Source: an uncultured Bacteroidales bacterium (GTDB lineage: Bacteria > Bacteroidota > Bacteroidia > Bacteroidales > P3). Taken from it: 50,140 bases of DNA. Shown here one piece after another: positions 32,982-41,968 of the stretch (its first letter is position 1; each line of letters begins with the position of its first letter). The stretch is taken from positions 1 through 50,140 of the forward strand of contig ONBB01000011.1 in the NCBI GenBank assembly GCA_900315935.1. The letters are read 5' to 3'. Below the pieces are notes generated by a model. The model made no database searches. It had not been told where the DNA came from and saw only the letters and a program-made list of their open reading frames with translations. Position numbers and translations under genes: made by a program.

Positions 32982-33758
32982 ATGAACCTCTCCGTCCTCC
33001 TCCTCGGCACCCTCCTCCCGCTGTTGGGCACCATGCTCGGCGCCTCGATGGTCTTCTTCATGAAGCGCGAGATGCCCGACCGCCTGCAGAAAGCCCTGTT
33101 GGGATTCGCCAGCGGAGTGATGGTGGCGGCCTCGGTGTGGTCGCTGCTGCTGCCATCGATGGAGATGGGCGGAGGCGAGGGCATGGCCTCGGTGCTGCCC
33201 GCCGCCGTGGGCTTCCTCCTTGGCATCGGGTTCCTGCTGCTGGTCGATATGCTGACGCCCCACCTCCACGTCGGTGCCACACGCGCCGAGGGGCCGCGCG
33301 CCCACCTCTCGCGCACCGCCATGCTGGCCCTGGCCGTAACCATCCACAACCTGCCCGAGGGCATGGCCGTCGGTGTGGTCTTCGCCGGCAGCGGCCACGG
33401 CCTCACCGCCAGTGCCGCCCTGGCCGTCAGTGTCGGCATCGCCCTTCAGAACATCCCCGAGGGCGCCATCATCTCCATGCCCATGCGCGCCGCCGGCAAC
33501 TCGCGGTGGCGTTCGTTCCTCATCGGCACCCTGAGCGGTGTGGTCGAGCCGCTGGGTGCGGCGGCCATCCTGCTGCTGGCGCCGTGGCTGGTGCCGGTGC
33601 TGCCCTACATGCTGGCCTTCGCTGCCGGCGCGATGATGTATGTGGTGGTCGAGGAACTCATCCCCGAGGCATCGCAAGGCACCCACTCCAACCTCTCCAC
33701 CATCGGTTTCGCCCTAGGCTTCGTGCTGATGATGGTGATGGATTTGGCGCTCGTATAG
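32982..33758 (+). CDS. ZIP-family divalent metal transporter
   Basis: A 258-residue inner-membrane protein with eight predicted membrane segments. The two metal-site motifs of the ZIP family are intact: LAVTIHNLPEGMAVGVVF in segment IV and SVGIALQNIPEGAIISMP in segment V. Between segments III and IV a short His-containing loop (LTPHLHVGATRAEGPRAH) replaces the longer His-rich loop of some members. The protein most resembles bacterial ZupT/GufA-type carriers of zinc or iron. It has its own promoter box and appears to be a single-gene unit. The substrate metal cannot be decided. Confidence 0.93.
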   Translation: MNLSVLLLGTLLPLLGTMLGASMVFFMKREMPDRLQKALLGFASGVMVAASVWSLLLPSMEMGGGEGMASVLPAAVGFLLGIGFLLLVDMLTPHLHVGATRAEGPRAHLSRTAMLALAVTIHNLPEGMAVGVVFAGSGHGLTASAALAVSVGIALQNIPEGAIISMPMRAAGNSRWRSFLIGTLSGVVEPLGAAAILLLAPWLVPVLPYMLAFAAGAMMYVVVEELIPEASQGTHSNLSTIGFALGFVLMMVMDLALV

Positions 33759-33931
33759 GTAAAAAAAACAATAAATATAACTGATTGTATATCAGTATAA
33801 TCACCCCATCCCCTCCCCAATCTAGTGTAAAAAAAATATTACAGATTCAGAAAAAGTGTGTATCTTATGCACCTGCATAACTATATAAACAAAGATAACC
33901 TCTAAATGTTAAATTACAGATAATCAATAAT

Positions 33932-36900
33932 ATGAATGTTTTGATAAAAAAAGAAATGATCGCTTTGGCAGTAACATTTTTGCTGGGCCAATGTATTCAG
34001 GCACAGACATGCGACGACCTGCCGCACGACAGTCTGCCGTTCTACGAGAATTTCGAGACATGGAACACGGGAGTGTACGGTTCTGTCGAGACTTGCTGGA
34101 CCAAGTTCTGCTCCTATGGGGATTTCTACGACGGGCCTTTTGTTCAGCAACAGTCGAGCTATTCCTCGGCGACGGGCAGCTACGTGACGAACAGGGTAAT
34201 GATGTTCCGGGTATCAGTGGGTGACGAATGGAGCGAGGGACTGGTGGAGTATCTGGTGTTGCCGCCGATGCAGGATGTCAGGGTGCTGACGGCAGATTTC
34301 CAAGTGAAACGGCCCAACGCTCATCCGGCCATCGAGGTGGGGGTGATGGAGGGTAACGACACCGCCACCTTTGTACCCGTCCAGTTGTTCGCCCCATCGT
34401 CCTTCAACCAATGGACTTCCTACAGTGTTTCGCTGTCGTCCTATACAGGGATGGGAAACCGTATTGCCTTTAGGGCCAGGGAGGTGGGGTCGTATTTTGC
34501 AGAAATATTTCTCGACAACATTGCGGTATGGATTGACTCTTGCGCGGCTCCCTGCTGCCTGAGTGCGACGGGCTTCGCCGACAGCAGTATCGACCTCACA
34601 TGGTTGGCGGTGGACACCACAGCCGAGTTCCTGCTCACCGTGGCGGGCGTCGACACTGCTGTTGTCACCGGCAACCATTACACGCTGGGTGGATTGAGTC
34701 CCCTGACGGAATATTCCGTCACGCTACGCGCCCTTTGCTCTTCCGACACCAGCGACTCCTACACTGCCACTTTCCTGACGCCTGTCCTGTCGCTGCCCTA
34801 CCATGAGCATTTCGACTCCACGTCCTTCCCTGCGGGATGGAAGAAGATTGGCGGCGGCCAAGTGACGCTGAACACCAACCTGCCATACGACGGCATGGGT
34901 GCCCTCTATTTCATGGAGGGAGCCAACGACAATGTGGCATTGCTGCCCGTCTTCCCGCTCGAAGTGAGTGACCTCTACATCGACTTCTTCGCCCGACCCG
35001 AAGGCACTCCCCTTTGGGGCTCGGCAGAACTGGATGTGGGCTATGTGACGGATGCCGATAATGCCGGCACCTTCCACACGGTGGCCACGCTCCATCGAAA
35101 CGATTTCCCAGGCAGTGCCTACGGCGAGCGGTATGTCACCTTCGACGGAGCTCCCGCTGGAGCCCGTATGGCCTTCCGCCACCGGGGCACCACCTACTAT
35201 GGCAACTGGCTGGTGGACAATGTTGAAGTGGGCGATTCCCACTGTCCAGCACCGTGGATTCGCAGCGTCGACAGTCTCAGCGCCACCGAGGCACACCTCT
35301 CGTGGCAGTCGCTGGGCGAATGGGTGAATTACCTTGTCGTCCTCGGCACCGACACTACCTTTACCACCGACACTGTGTTGACTCTCGATACACTCACCCC
35401 CAATACCGACTATATTGCCCGTCTGGCACGAATCTGTACGAACGGCGACACCAGTGCCTGGGTCAACCTCTCGTTCCGCACCGAATGTGCCACGCTGACC
35501 TACGCCGACATGCCCTACACGGAAGACTTCGAGAGCTATTCTCCTGGACAGAACAGCAACATCAGCCCCTGCTGGCGCATGCTGCATCCGGGTGGCTATG
35601 GTGCTTCGAACCGTCCCTTTGTCTATTTTTACGAAGGCTCACAAACGCTCCTGTGTGGTGCTATCTGGGGTACCTGCGACTATATCGTGTTACCTGCAGC
35701 CGACGCCGTGTCGGGTCTCACGCTCTCGTTCCAGACCAACACATCCTATCTTGATAAGGTTTATGATGTAGGCGTGATGACCGACCATGACGACCTCTCC
35801 ACCTTCACGCTGCTTCACACCTTCAGCCCTGTTTATGCAGGAGTGTGGGAGACGTGGGAGCTGCCGCTGGCCAGTTACGACAGTACAGGCCAGTATGTGG
35901 CCATCTGCATTAGGACGGCTCCTGGCGTTGAAGATTTTATGAACGTCTATCTTGACAATGTCACCCTCTCCGTGACCGATGCATGTCCCCAGCCTGCTGC
36001 GGTGACGGTGGACAGTGTCGACGGCACCACTGCATGGGTCACTGTCAACGATCCCGCAGGTGTCGGCAACTATGTGTTGACGCTTACCTCGGCCTATGGT
36101 TTCGACAGCCTGACCATCAGCGGAAACACCCACACCTTCATGAATCTCCTCCCTTCCACGGCCTACACCCTTTCCGCCCGTACCCTTTGTCCCGACAACA
36201 CGCTGACCAATGCCGTCGCCACTCGCTTCGCTACCTCCTGTGTCTCCATCGCCACCCTGCCCTACCGGGAAAACTTCAATAATACCCGACGCAGCGAGAT
36301 GCCCCCTTGCTGGAAGTGCTGGCCCGCCATGGGGTATGCTCCTCCACATGTGTCTGACAGCAGCGAGGAGAATCAGGCCAGTCCCGACGGCTCCCCGTCG
36401 CTCTACATGGAGACCGGATTCTTCCGCACCACCGACTATGCTGTGCTACCACCCTTTGACAAGCCGTTGGACAGCCTAAAAATCAGTTTTTGGTATCGTT
36501 ATGAGGATGTCGCCAAGGGTATCCTTTCTGTGGGCTATATCAGCGGATATCCCTCCAACATCTATTCGGGATTGGAGAGCCTCGACTTTGTCGCCGTTGA
36601 AGACATCGCCCCCGTCGCGGGATTCGGTGGCAACGTAACTGTCAACCTCGACAGCATTCCCGACTCCGCCACGCATATCGTCTTCCGTTGGTTCTACAAC
36701 CCTGGCTCTAACTATTCGTCGGTAAGCATCGACAACATTATAGTGGATTTCATCACCAACGCCGACGATGTCAATCCTCCCCTGCCCGACACGGTGTGGC
36801 ATACCGTAACAATTCATGCGCGATGGAGGGATAGCTGGGAAGGAGATGGCGAGGAATTGGATTCTTACGTTACGGGGGCTGGCACCTACCGCGAGGGAGA

Positions 36901-37300
36901 CACCGTTACGCTTTCGGCCGACAGCTTCAGCCCCAAGTGCCCGGCAAGCCTCTATGGCTGGGTATTTGTGCCGGGAGACACCATTATGGAGAATCCCTAT
37001 AGTTTCGTCATCACCTCCGACACGGTGGTTACGGCTGTGTATGCGCAGGGGGTTGGCATCACGGATGTCGTCGGCGCTTCCTTTGCTCTCTACCCCAATC
37101 CCGCCAGCACGGAGGTTATGCTCGACTGCGGCGGGGATGCGGAGGCCATCTTCATCGACCTCCATGGCCGCGAGGTGCTGCGCACCCGATGCCGCGAGGG
37201 CAAGAACCGCATCGACATCGGCTCGCTGCCCGCCGGGGTCTACTATGTACGCCTTGCCGCCACCGCCGCCAGCGCAACGCTGAAGTTGGTGATTCAATGA
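33932..37300 (+). CDS. Modular T9SS surface protein with repeated jelly-roll and Fn3-like domains
   Basis: A 1122-residue protein. A signal peptide (MIALAVTFLLGQCIQAQ region) is followed by alternating modules. Four jelly-roll-like domains each open with the same motif: LPFYENFETW (about 32), LPYHEHFDSTSFPAGW (about 288), MPYTEDFESYSPG (about 527) and LPYRENFNNT (about 775). Fn3-like domains between them contain LxPxTxYxxxxRxxC strings such as LTPNTDYIARLARIC and LLPSTAYTLSARTLC. Next comes an InlB-like repeat (TYREGDTVTLSADSF, GWVFVPGDTI). The end is a type A sorting domain, FALYPNPASTEVMLDCGG to LPAGVYYVRLAATAASATLK, so it should be exported by T9SS. A role in adhesion or degradation is plausible; no catalytic motif is visible. 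Promoter evidence upstream is weak. Confidence 0.9.
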   Translation: MNVLIKKEMIALAVTFLLGQCIQAQTCDDLPHDSLPFYENFETWNTGVYGSVETCWTKFCSYGDFYDGPFVQQQSSYSSATGSYVTNRVMMFRVSVGDEWSEGLVEYLVLPPMQDVRVLTADFQVKRPNAHPAIEVGVMEGNDTATFVPVQLFAPSSFNQWTSYSVSLSSYTGMGNRIAFRAREVGSYFAEIFLDNIAVWIDSCAAPCCLSATGFADSSIDLTWLAVDTTAEFLLTVAGVDTAVVTGNHYTLGGLSPLTEYSVTLRALCSSDTSDSYTATFLTPVLSLPYHEHFDSTSFPAGWKKIGGGQVTLNTNLPYDGMGALYFMEGANDNVALLPVFPLEVSDLYIDFFARPEGTPLWGSAELDVGYVTDADNAGTFHTVATLHRNDFPGSAYGERYVTFDGAPAGARMAFRHRGTTYYGNWLVDNVEVGDSHCPAPWIRSVDSLSATEAHLSWQSLGEWVNYLVVLGTDTTFTTDTVLTLDTLTPNTDYIARLARICTNGDTSAWVNLSFRTECATLTYADMPYTEDFESYSPGQNSNISPCWRMLHPGGYGASNRPFVYFYEGSQTLLCGAIWGTCDYIVLPAADAVSGLTLSFQTNTSYLDKVYDVGVMTDHDDLSTFTLLHTFSPVYAGVWETWELPLASYDSTGQYVAICIRTAPGVEDFMNVYLDNVTLSVTDACPQPAAVTVDSVDGTTAWVTVNDPAGVGNYVLTLTSAYGFDSLTISGNTHTFMNLLPSTAYTLSARTLCPDNTLTNAVATRFATSCVSIATLPYRENFNNTRRSEMPPCWKCWPAMGYAPPHVSDSSEENQASPDGSPSLYMETGFFRTTDYAVLPPFDKPLDSLKISFWYRYEDVAKGILSVGYISGYPSNIYSGLESLDFVAVEDIAPVAGFGGNVTVNLDSIPDSATHIVFRWFYNPGSNYSSVSIDNIIVDFITNADDVNPPLPDTVWHTVTIHARWRDSWEGDGEELDSYVTGAGTYREGDTVTLSADSFSPKCPASLYGWVFVPGDTIMENPYSFVITSDTVVTAVYAQGVGITDVVGASFALYPNPASTEVMLDCGGDAEAIFIDLHGREVLRTRCREGKNRIDIGSLPAGVYYVRLAATAASATLKLVIQ

Positions 37301-37322
37301 CAGATAGCGCATAAATATCGTG

Positions 37323-37359
37323 AACGCGGGGGATTTTTTCCTCGCGTTCCGTTTTTTCT
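37323..37359 (+). terminator. Terminator of the T9SS surface protein gene
   Basis: AACGCGGGG and CCTCGCGTT pair with one mismatch across a T-rich loop and are followed by CCGTTTTTTCTTC. The T-run abuts the purM promoter. Confidence 0.65.
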
Positions 37360-37362
37360 TCG

Positions 37363-37370
37363 TATCTTTG
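37363..37370 (+). promoter_or_regulatory. Predicted purM promoter -7 box
   Basis: TATCTTTG followed by CAGCC matches TAnnTTTG, 19 bases before the purM ATG, embedded directly behind the preceding terminator. Confidence 0.6.
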
Positions 37371-37389
37371 CAGCCAAATTCACACCGTT

Positions 37390-38556
37390 ATGGATAAGTA
37401 CAACCAGCGCGGCGTGTCGGCCTCGAAGGAGGACGTGCACAACGCCATCAAGAACATAGACAAGGGGCTTTATCCCAAGGCTTTCTGCAAGATTATCCCC
37501 GACCTGCTGGGCGGCGACAAGGACTATTGCAACATCATGCACGCCGACGGCGCGGGCACCAAGAGCAGCCTGGCCTACATGTACTGGCGCGAGACGGGCG
37601 ACCTCTCCGTGTGGAAGGGCATCGCCGTGGACGCCATCGTGATGAACACTGACGACCTGCTGTGCGTGGGTGCGCTGGACCATATCCTGCTCTCGTCCAC
37701 TATCGGGCGCAACAAGCAGCTGGTGCCGGGCGAGGTCATCTCGGCCATCATCAACGGCACCGAGGAGTTCTGCCAGACGATGCGCGAGATGGGCATCGAC
37801 ATCGTGCTCACCGGCGGCGAGACGGCCGACGTGGGCGACCTGGTGCGCACCGTCATCGTGGACAGTACCGTTACCGCCCGCCTGCGCCGCGCCGATGTCA
37901 TCGACAACGCCCGCATCAAGGCCGGCAATGTCATCGTGGGCCTCGCCTCCTATGGCCAGGCTACCTACGAGACGGCCTACAACGGCGGCATGGGCAGCAA
38001 CGGCCTCACATCGGCCCGCCACGATGTCTTCTCGCACGAGTATGCCGAGAAATACCCCATGTGCTACGACACCTCGCTGCCCTCCGAGGTGGTCTTCTGC
38101 GGCTCGAAGCGGCTGACCGACGCAACCGAGATGCCGGGCGTGGATGCCGGCCACATGGTGCTCTCGCCCACAAGGACTTACGCCCCCATCATCCGCCGCG
38201 TGCTTGACGAGTACCGCCCCAAAATCGACGGCATGGTGCACTGCTCCGGCGGCGCGCAGACCAAAGTGCTGCACTTTATCGACAACCTCCATGTCGTCAA
38301 GGACAACCTCTTCGCGGTGCCGCCGCTGTTCCGCATGATTCACAAGGAGAGCCACACCGACTGGCAGGAGATGTACAAGGTGTTCAACATGGGCCACCGC
38401 ATGGAGCTCTACACCGACGAGGCCACGGCCCGCGGCATCATCGACATCGCCCGCAGCTTCAACGTCGACGCCCAGGTGGTAGGGCGCGTGGAGGCCGCCG
38501 ACAAGGCGCAGGTAACGGTCAAGAGCGAGAACGGAACCTTTGAATATTTTAACTAG
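37390..38556 (+). CDS. purM: Phosphoribosylformylglycinamidine cyclo-ligase (AIR synthase)
   Basis: A 388-residue enzyme of purine synthesis that closes FGAM to aminoimidazole ribonucleotide with ATP. It matches the Bacteroidota PurM form: YNQRGVSASKEDVHNAIKNI, the HADGAGTKSSLAYMYWRETG substrate loop, AIVMNTDDLLCVGA, VLTGGETADVGDLVRT, VGLASYGQ and HCSGGAQTKVLHFIDN, ending in the C-terminal lobe VFNMGHRMELYTDEATARGI. No fusion to other pur genes. The stop codon TAG is itself the first element of a 9-bp tandem array. Confidence 0.93.
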   Translation: MDKYNQRGVSASKEDVHNAIKNIDKGLYPKAFCKIIPDLLGGDKDYCNIMHADGAGTKSSLAYMYWRETGDLSVWKGIAVDAIVMNTDDLLCVGALDHILLSSTIGRNKQLVPGEVISAIINGTEEFCQTMREMGIDIVLTGGETADVGDLVRTVIVDSTVTARLRRADVIDNARIKAGNVIVGLASYGQATYETAYNGGMGSNGLTSARHDVFSHEYAEKYPMCYDTSLPSEVVFCGSKRLTDATEMPGVDAGHMVLSPTRTYAPIIRRVLDEYRPKIDGMVHCSGGAQTKVLHFIDNLHVVKDNLFAVPPLFRMIHKESHTDWQEMYKVFNMGHRMELYTDEATARGIIDIARSFNVDAQVVGRVEAADKAQVTVKSENGTFEYFN

Positions 38557-38642
38557 ATAAACTAGAAATACTAGAATCTCTAGAAAGTCTAGAATCTCTA
38601 GAAAAACTAGAATTTCTAGAAAGTCTAGATTTTCTAGAAAAA
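38553..38642 (+). repeat. 9-bp tandem array of ten CTAGA units
   Basis: Ten consecutive 9-base units each begin with CTAGA: the tails are TAAA, AATA, ATCT, AAGT, ATCT, AAAA, ATTT, AAGT, TTTT and AAAA. Several combine to TCTAGA palindromes. The first unit contains the purM stop codon and the last ends 11 bases before the next start codon. Confidence 0.92.
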
Positions 38643-38653
38643 GAAAAAAAACT

Positions 38654-39352
38654 ATGGCAGAGACAACCTTCTCCGACACCTTCTCGAACCGCAAGCAGCT
38701 GCGGCTGGAGAGCGGCGAGGCCGACCGCCTGTCGGCCCGCTCCTACAACCTGGTACTCACCGGTTTGCTGGCCTATGGCCTGCTGCTCAACGCGGTGATA
38801 GTCTACTATTTCGCCTACCCGCTGATGAACGCCCTGCAGGGTGTCAGCCCCTGGGTGCTGCTGCTGGGCTACCTGGTGCCCACGCTGCTGGGCATCTTCA
38901 TGGCCGCCAAGTCGAGCAACCCGATGGTGAGCTTCATCGGCTACAACCTGGTGGTGCTGCCCATCGGCATCATGCTGGCGCTCATCATCCCCGGCGTGCC
39001 GGCCGGCATCGTGGTGAAAGCCATGGCGTTGACCGGCATGGTAACCGTTACCATGACACTCCTCTCGCTCATCGCGCCGCAGGTGTTCATGGGGCTGGGC
39101 CGCACGCTGCTCATCGCCCTGGTGGTGGGTATCATCGCCGAGCTGGTGGCCACCTTCCTCCTCGGCTACCGCGGCCAGCTGTTCGACTGGTTTTTCGTGC
39201 TGCTCTTCTCGGGCTACATCGGCTACGACGTGGCCAAGTCGCAAGCCTACCCCAAGACTCTGGACAACGCTGTGGACAGTGCGCTGGACATCTATCTCGA
39301 TGTGATAAATCTGTTTATCAGGCTGTTGCGAATCCTCGGCAGCCGCGATTGA
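38654..39352 (+). CDS. Bax inhibitor-1 family membrane protein
   Basis: A 232-residue protein with about seven membrane segments. Family features: an N-terminal soluble part with LSARSYNLVLTGLLAYGLLL, the central IAPQVFMGLGRTLLIALVVG, and the C-terminal FVLLFSGYIGYDVAKSQAYP with the conserved acidic residue of the BI-1 pore or calcium site, followed by DSALDIYLDVINLFIRLLRI. Bacterial members such as YetJ conduct calcium in a pH-dependent manner; the role here is not known. It follows purM after a repeat array without a visible promoter, so co-transcription is likely. Confidence 0.92.
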   Translation: MAETTFSDTFSNRKQLRLESGEADRLSARSYNLVLTGLLAYGLLLNAVIVYYFAYPLMNALQGVSPWVLLLGYLVPTLLGIFMAAKSSNPMVSFIGYNLVVLPIGIMLALIIPGVPAGIVVKAMALTGMVTVTMTLLSLIAPQVFMGLGRTLLIALVVGIIAELVATFLLGYRGQLFDWFFVLLFSGYIGYDVAKSQAYPKTLDNAVDSALDIYLDVINLFIRLLRILGSRD

Positions 39353-39413
39353 GAAAAAATTTTCACGCTCACACAATAGAACGGCACCGGATGCGTTATG
39401 GTGTGAGTTTTAA

Positions 39414-39486
39414 GCGATAGTAGCTCAGTTGGCAGAGCGGCGGCTTCCCAAGCCGCAGGTCGCGGGTTCGACCCCCGTCTATCGCT
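39414..39486 (+). tRNA. tRNA-Gly (anticodon CCC)
   Basis: A complete cloverleaf. The acceptor arms GCGATAG and CTATCGC pair perfectly, D-arm GCTC/GAGC, anticodon stem GCGGC/GCCGC around loop TTCCCAA (anticodon CCC), T-arm GCGGG/CCCGT around TTCGACC, discriminator T. The 3' CCA is not encoded. It reads glycine GGG codons. A hairpin with a T-run follows within ten bases. Confidence 0.95.
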
Positions 39487-39495
39487 CACGGAATC

Positions 39496-39537
39496 AAGCA
39501 GGTATCCCCCTCGTTCGGGATGCCTGCTTTTTATTTT
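39496..39537 (+). terminator. Terminator after tRNA-Gly
   Basis: AAGCAGGTATCCC and GGGATGCCTGCTT form a near-perfect stem followed by TTTATTTTT. Confidence 0.88.
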
Positions 39538-39605
39538 TCTGTCAGTACAAATGGAAAAAGTATCCAAATTTTCCCATCGATGGGAAATAATGGGAAATGG
39601 CCTAT

Positions 39606-39644
39606 GTATTCCCCTAGAGAACCCCTACCATTCCCCTACCGCCT
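39606..39644. repeat. Degenerate copy of the CCCCTA repeat family
   Basis: TGTATTCCCCTAGAGAACCC is followed by CTACCATTCCCCTACC. It keeps three CCCCTA units at roughly 11-base spacing, like the right part of the 66-bp element, but lacks its left part. It lies in the 286-base spacer after tRNA-Gly, which has no gene. Confidence 0.65.
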
Positions 39645-39685
39645 CCCTGCCATCCGCGCCACAATCGCCCTCGCGTGTGCGAATA

Positions 39686-39719
39686 TTTTCGCGATATTAT
39701 AATAATATTCGTATCTTTG
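39686..39719 (+). promoter_or_regulatory. Predicted YitT promoter
   Basis: TTTTC at 39686-39690, 21 bases, then TATCTTTG at 39712-39719 followed by C. The -33 match is imperfect. An 8-base inverted repeat (CGAATATT/AATATTCG) surrounds the spacer and could be an operator. The leader is about 45 bases. Confidence 0.6.
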
Positions 39720-39772
39720 CAAAATTGAACAAACCCATAAAAACAACCTAAAAGTATTACACACAACCACTT

Positions 39773-40729
39773 ATGACTGAAACAGCCACCCCCAAGAACC
39801 TCAAAAAGGAAGTCTACGCCTACCTGCTGCTCACGCTTGGCAGCGCCCTGTTCGCCATCGGCGACGTGATGTTCGTCAACCCCTACCTGATGGCCCCCGG
39901 CGGCACCTACGGCCTCTCCAACGTCTTCAACACCCTCTGGCCCTGGAAGATATCCTTCTACGCCATCTGCATGGACATCCCGCTGCTGCTCATCGGCACC
40001 TGGATCCTCGGCCCGAAGTTCGGCGTGAAGACCATCGTCTCCACCGCCCTCATCTTCTTCTTCACCTACCTGCTTGAAATCTGGTGGGGCTACAACCCCG
40101 TGATTCTCGACGGCAGTGTCGCCAGCGCCCCCGTCGAGGGCCTCTCCATGGTCCAGATACCGCACGACGGCGGCTGGTTCGTCCCCGACTACTTCCTCAA
40201 CACCGTGGTGGCCGGCCTCATCTACGGCCTCGCCATCGGCCTCATCTTCCGCAGCGGCGCCACCAGCGGCGGCTCCGACATCATCTCGATGATACTGCAC
40301 AAGTACACCAAGATCTCCCTCGGCACCCTGGTGATGATCGTCGACGGCATCATCACCCTCTCCACCCTCGTGGCCTTCGGCGACATCCGCCTGCCCATCT
40401 ACTCGGTCATCATCATCTACATCGAGGGCAAGGTCATCGACCTGGTGGTCGACGGCATGAAGAGCTACAAGACCATGTTCATCGTTACCGACGAGATCGA
40501 GGCCGTGCGCAACTACATCATCAACGACCTCAAGCGCGGCGGCACCTGCCTCACCGGCACCGGCCTCTACCAGGGCAACGAGCGCAAGATGCTCTACGTA
40601 ACCCTCGACCGCGCCGACATGGTCAAGCTCAAGTCCAGCCTGCACCGCATCGACCCCAAGGCATTTGTCAACATCATGGATAGCAGCGAAATCCTGGGCA
40701 CCGGCTTCCGCGCCCTTCCCAAAGAATAG
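39773..40729 (+). CDS. YitT family membrane protein with DUF2179 domain
   Basis: A 318-residue protein. Five or six membrane segments fill residues 15-230: AYLLLTLGSALFAIGDVMF, ISFYAICMDIPLLLIGTWIL, VSTALIFFFTYLLEIWW, NTVVAGLIYGLAIGLIF and GTLVMIVDGIITLSTLVAFG. The signature LIFRSGATSGGSDIISMIL is present. The C-terminal cytoplasmic DUF2179 domain begins MFIVTDEIEAVRNYIINDL and continues GGTCLTGTGLYQGNERKMLY. The transport role is unknown. The gene may be co-transcribed with the glycosyltransferase 42 bases downstream. Confidence 0.93.
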   Translation: MTETATPKNLKKEVYAYLLLTLGSALFAIGDVMFVNPYLMAPGGTYGLSNVFNTLWPWKISFYAICMDIPLLLIGTWILGPKFGVKTIVSTALIFFFTYLLEIWWGYNPVILDGSVASAPVEGLSMVQIPHDGGWFVPDYFLNTVVAGLIYGLAIGLIFRSGATSGGSDIISMILHKYTKISLGTLVMIVDGIITLSTLVAFGDIRLPIYSVIIIYIEGKVIDLVVDGMKSYKTMFIVTDEIEAVRNYIINDLKRGGTCLTGTGLYQGNERKMLYVTLDRADMVKLKSSLHRIDPKAFVNIMDSSEILGTGFRALPKE

Positions 40730-40771
40730 CCCACACACAATAAACCGGCCGCAACAGCGTTACAATCAATC

Positions 40772-41968
40772 ATGAAGGTACTCCAGCTCTGCAACAAGCC
40801 CCCCTACCCGCCCGTCGACGGCGGCACGATGGCCATGAACAGCATCACCCAGGGCCTCCTGGACAAGGGCTGCCAGGTCAAGGTGCTCACCGTCAAGACC
40901 GACAAGCACCCCGTCCGCGAGGACAGGATTCCCGCCTCCTACCGCCAACAGACCGCCTTCGACTCGGCCTACATTGACCTCGGGGTCAAGCTCTTCCCCG
41001 CCATCGGCGCCCTGCTCACGGGTGAGAGCTACCACGTCAAGCGCTACATCAGCGACACCTTCGCCCGCAAACTGCGCGGAATACTGCAGGAGGAGCAGTT
41101 CGACATCATCCACGTCGAATCCATCTTCCTCACCCCCTACGTGCCCCTCATCCGCCGCTACTCCAAGGCCAAGGTCATCCTCCGCGCCCACAATGTGGAG
41201 CACCTCATCTGGAAACGCATCGCCGCCTCGTGCCGCACCCCCTTCCGCCGCTGGTACCTCAAGCACCTCTCGCTCACCCTCCGCGCCTACGAACTGGAGC
41301 ACCTGGCCGACTACGACGGCATCGTGTGCATCACACGCAACGACGCCGACCGTTTCGTGGCCGACGGCTGCCGCCGGCCGGTGGTGAGCATCCCCTTCGG
41401 CGTGGAGCCCCCGGCCACCGTGGCGGCACAGGAAGAGCCCGACTCGCTCTTCCACATCGGCGCCATGGACTGGATGCCCAACAAGGAAAGCATCCAGTGG
41501 ATGCTCGACGAGGTGTGGCCCGTGATTCACGCGCAGGTACCCCGTGCCAAACTCTACCTGGCCGGACGCAAGATGCCCGAGGCATGGATGCAGGCCAGCA
41601 TCCCGGGCGTAACGGTCGTGGGCGAGGTGGCCGATGCCTCCGAATTCATCTCCGGCAAGAAAATCAACGTCGTGCCCCTGCTCAGCGGCAGCGGCATACG
41701 TGTCAAGATTATCGAAGCCATGTCGATGGGCAAGGCCGTCATCACCACCACTGTCGGCGCCCAGGGCATCGACTATACCGACGGCGTGGACATCCTCATC
41801 GCCGACACTCCGCAGCAGTTCGCCAACCAGGTGCAACGCTGCCTCGACGACGACGCCTTCTGCCGCTCCGTCGGCCAGGCCGCCGCCGCGCTTATCCAGC
41901 GCCAGTACAACGTGGGGATGCTGGCCGACCAACTGATTGACTTCTACAACAAAAGACTGCAATTATGA
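40772..41968 (+). CDS. Glycosyltransferase family 4 (GT-B fold)
   Basis: A 398-residue cytoplasmic or membrane-associated enzyme. The N-terminal Rossmann-like acceptor domain has MKVLQLCNKPPYPPVDGGTM and ILRAHNVEHLIWKRIA. The C-terminal donor domain has PFGVEPP, HIGAMDWMPNKESIQWMLDE, LYLAGRKMPEAW, and the nucleotide-sugar motif VVPLLSGSGIRVKIIEAMSM, GKAVITTTVGAQGID. Such enzymes transfer sugars to lipids or other sugars in surface polysaccharide or glycolipid synthesis; donor and acceptor are unknown. Its stop overlaps the ATG of the next secreted protein gene. Confidence 0.93.
   Translation: MKVLQLCNKPPYPPVDGGTMAMNSITQGLLDKGCQVKVLTVKTDKHPVREDRIPASYRQQTAFDSAYIDLGVKLFPAIGALLTGESYHVKRYISDTFARKLRGILQEEQFDIIHVESIFLTPYVPLIRRYSKAKVILRAHNVEHLIWKRIAASCRTPFRRWYLKHLSLTLRAYELEHLADYDGIVCITRNDADRFVADGCRRPVVSIPFGVEPPATVAAQEEPDSLFHIGAMDWMPNKESIQWMLDEVWPVIHAQVPRAKLYLAGRKMPEAWMQASIPGVTVVGEVADASEFISGKKINVVPLLSGSGIRVKIIEAMSMGKAVITTTVGAQGIDYTDGVDILIADTPQQFANQVQRCLDDDAFCRSVGQAAAALIQRQYNVGMLADQLIDFYNKRLQL

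Noticed and set aside
38553-38642. Possible CRISPR array
   Set aside because: Units are 9 bases with no 25-40 base spacers, and no cas genes are nearby. The same holds for the 7-bp arrays at 32.1 kb.
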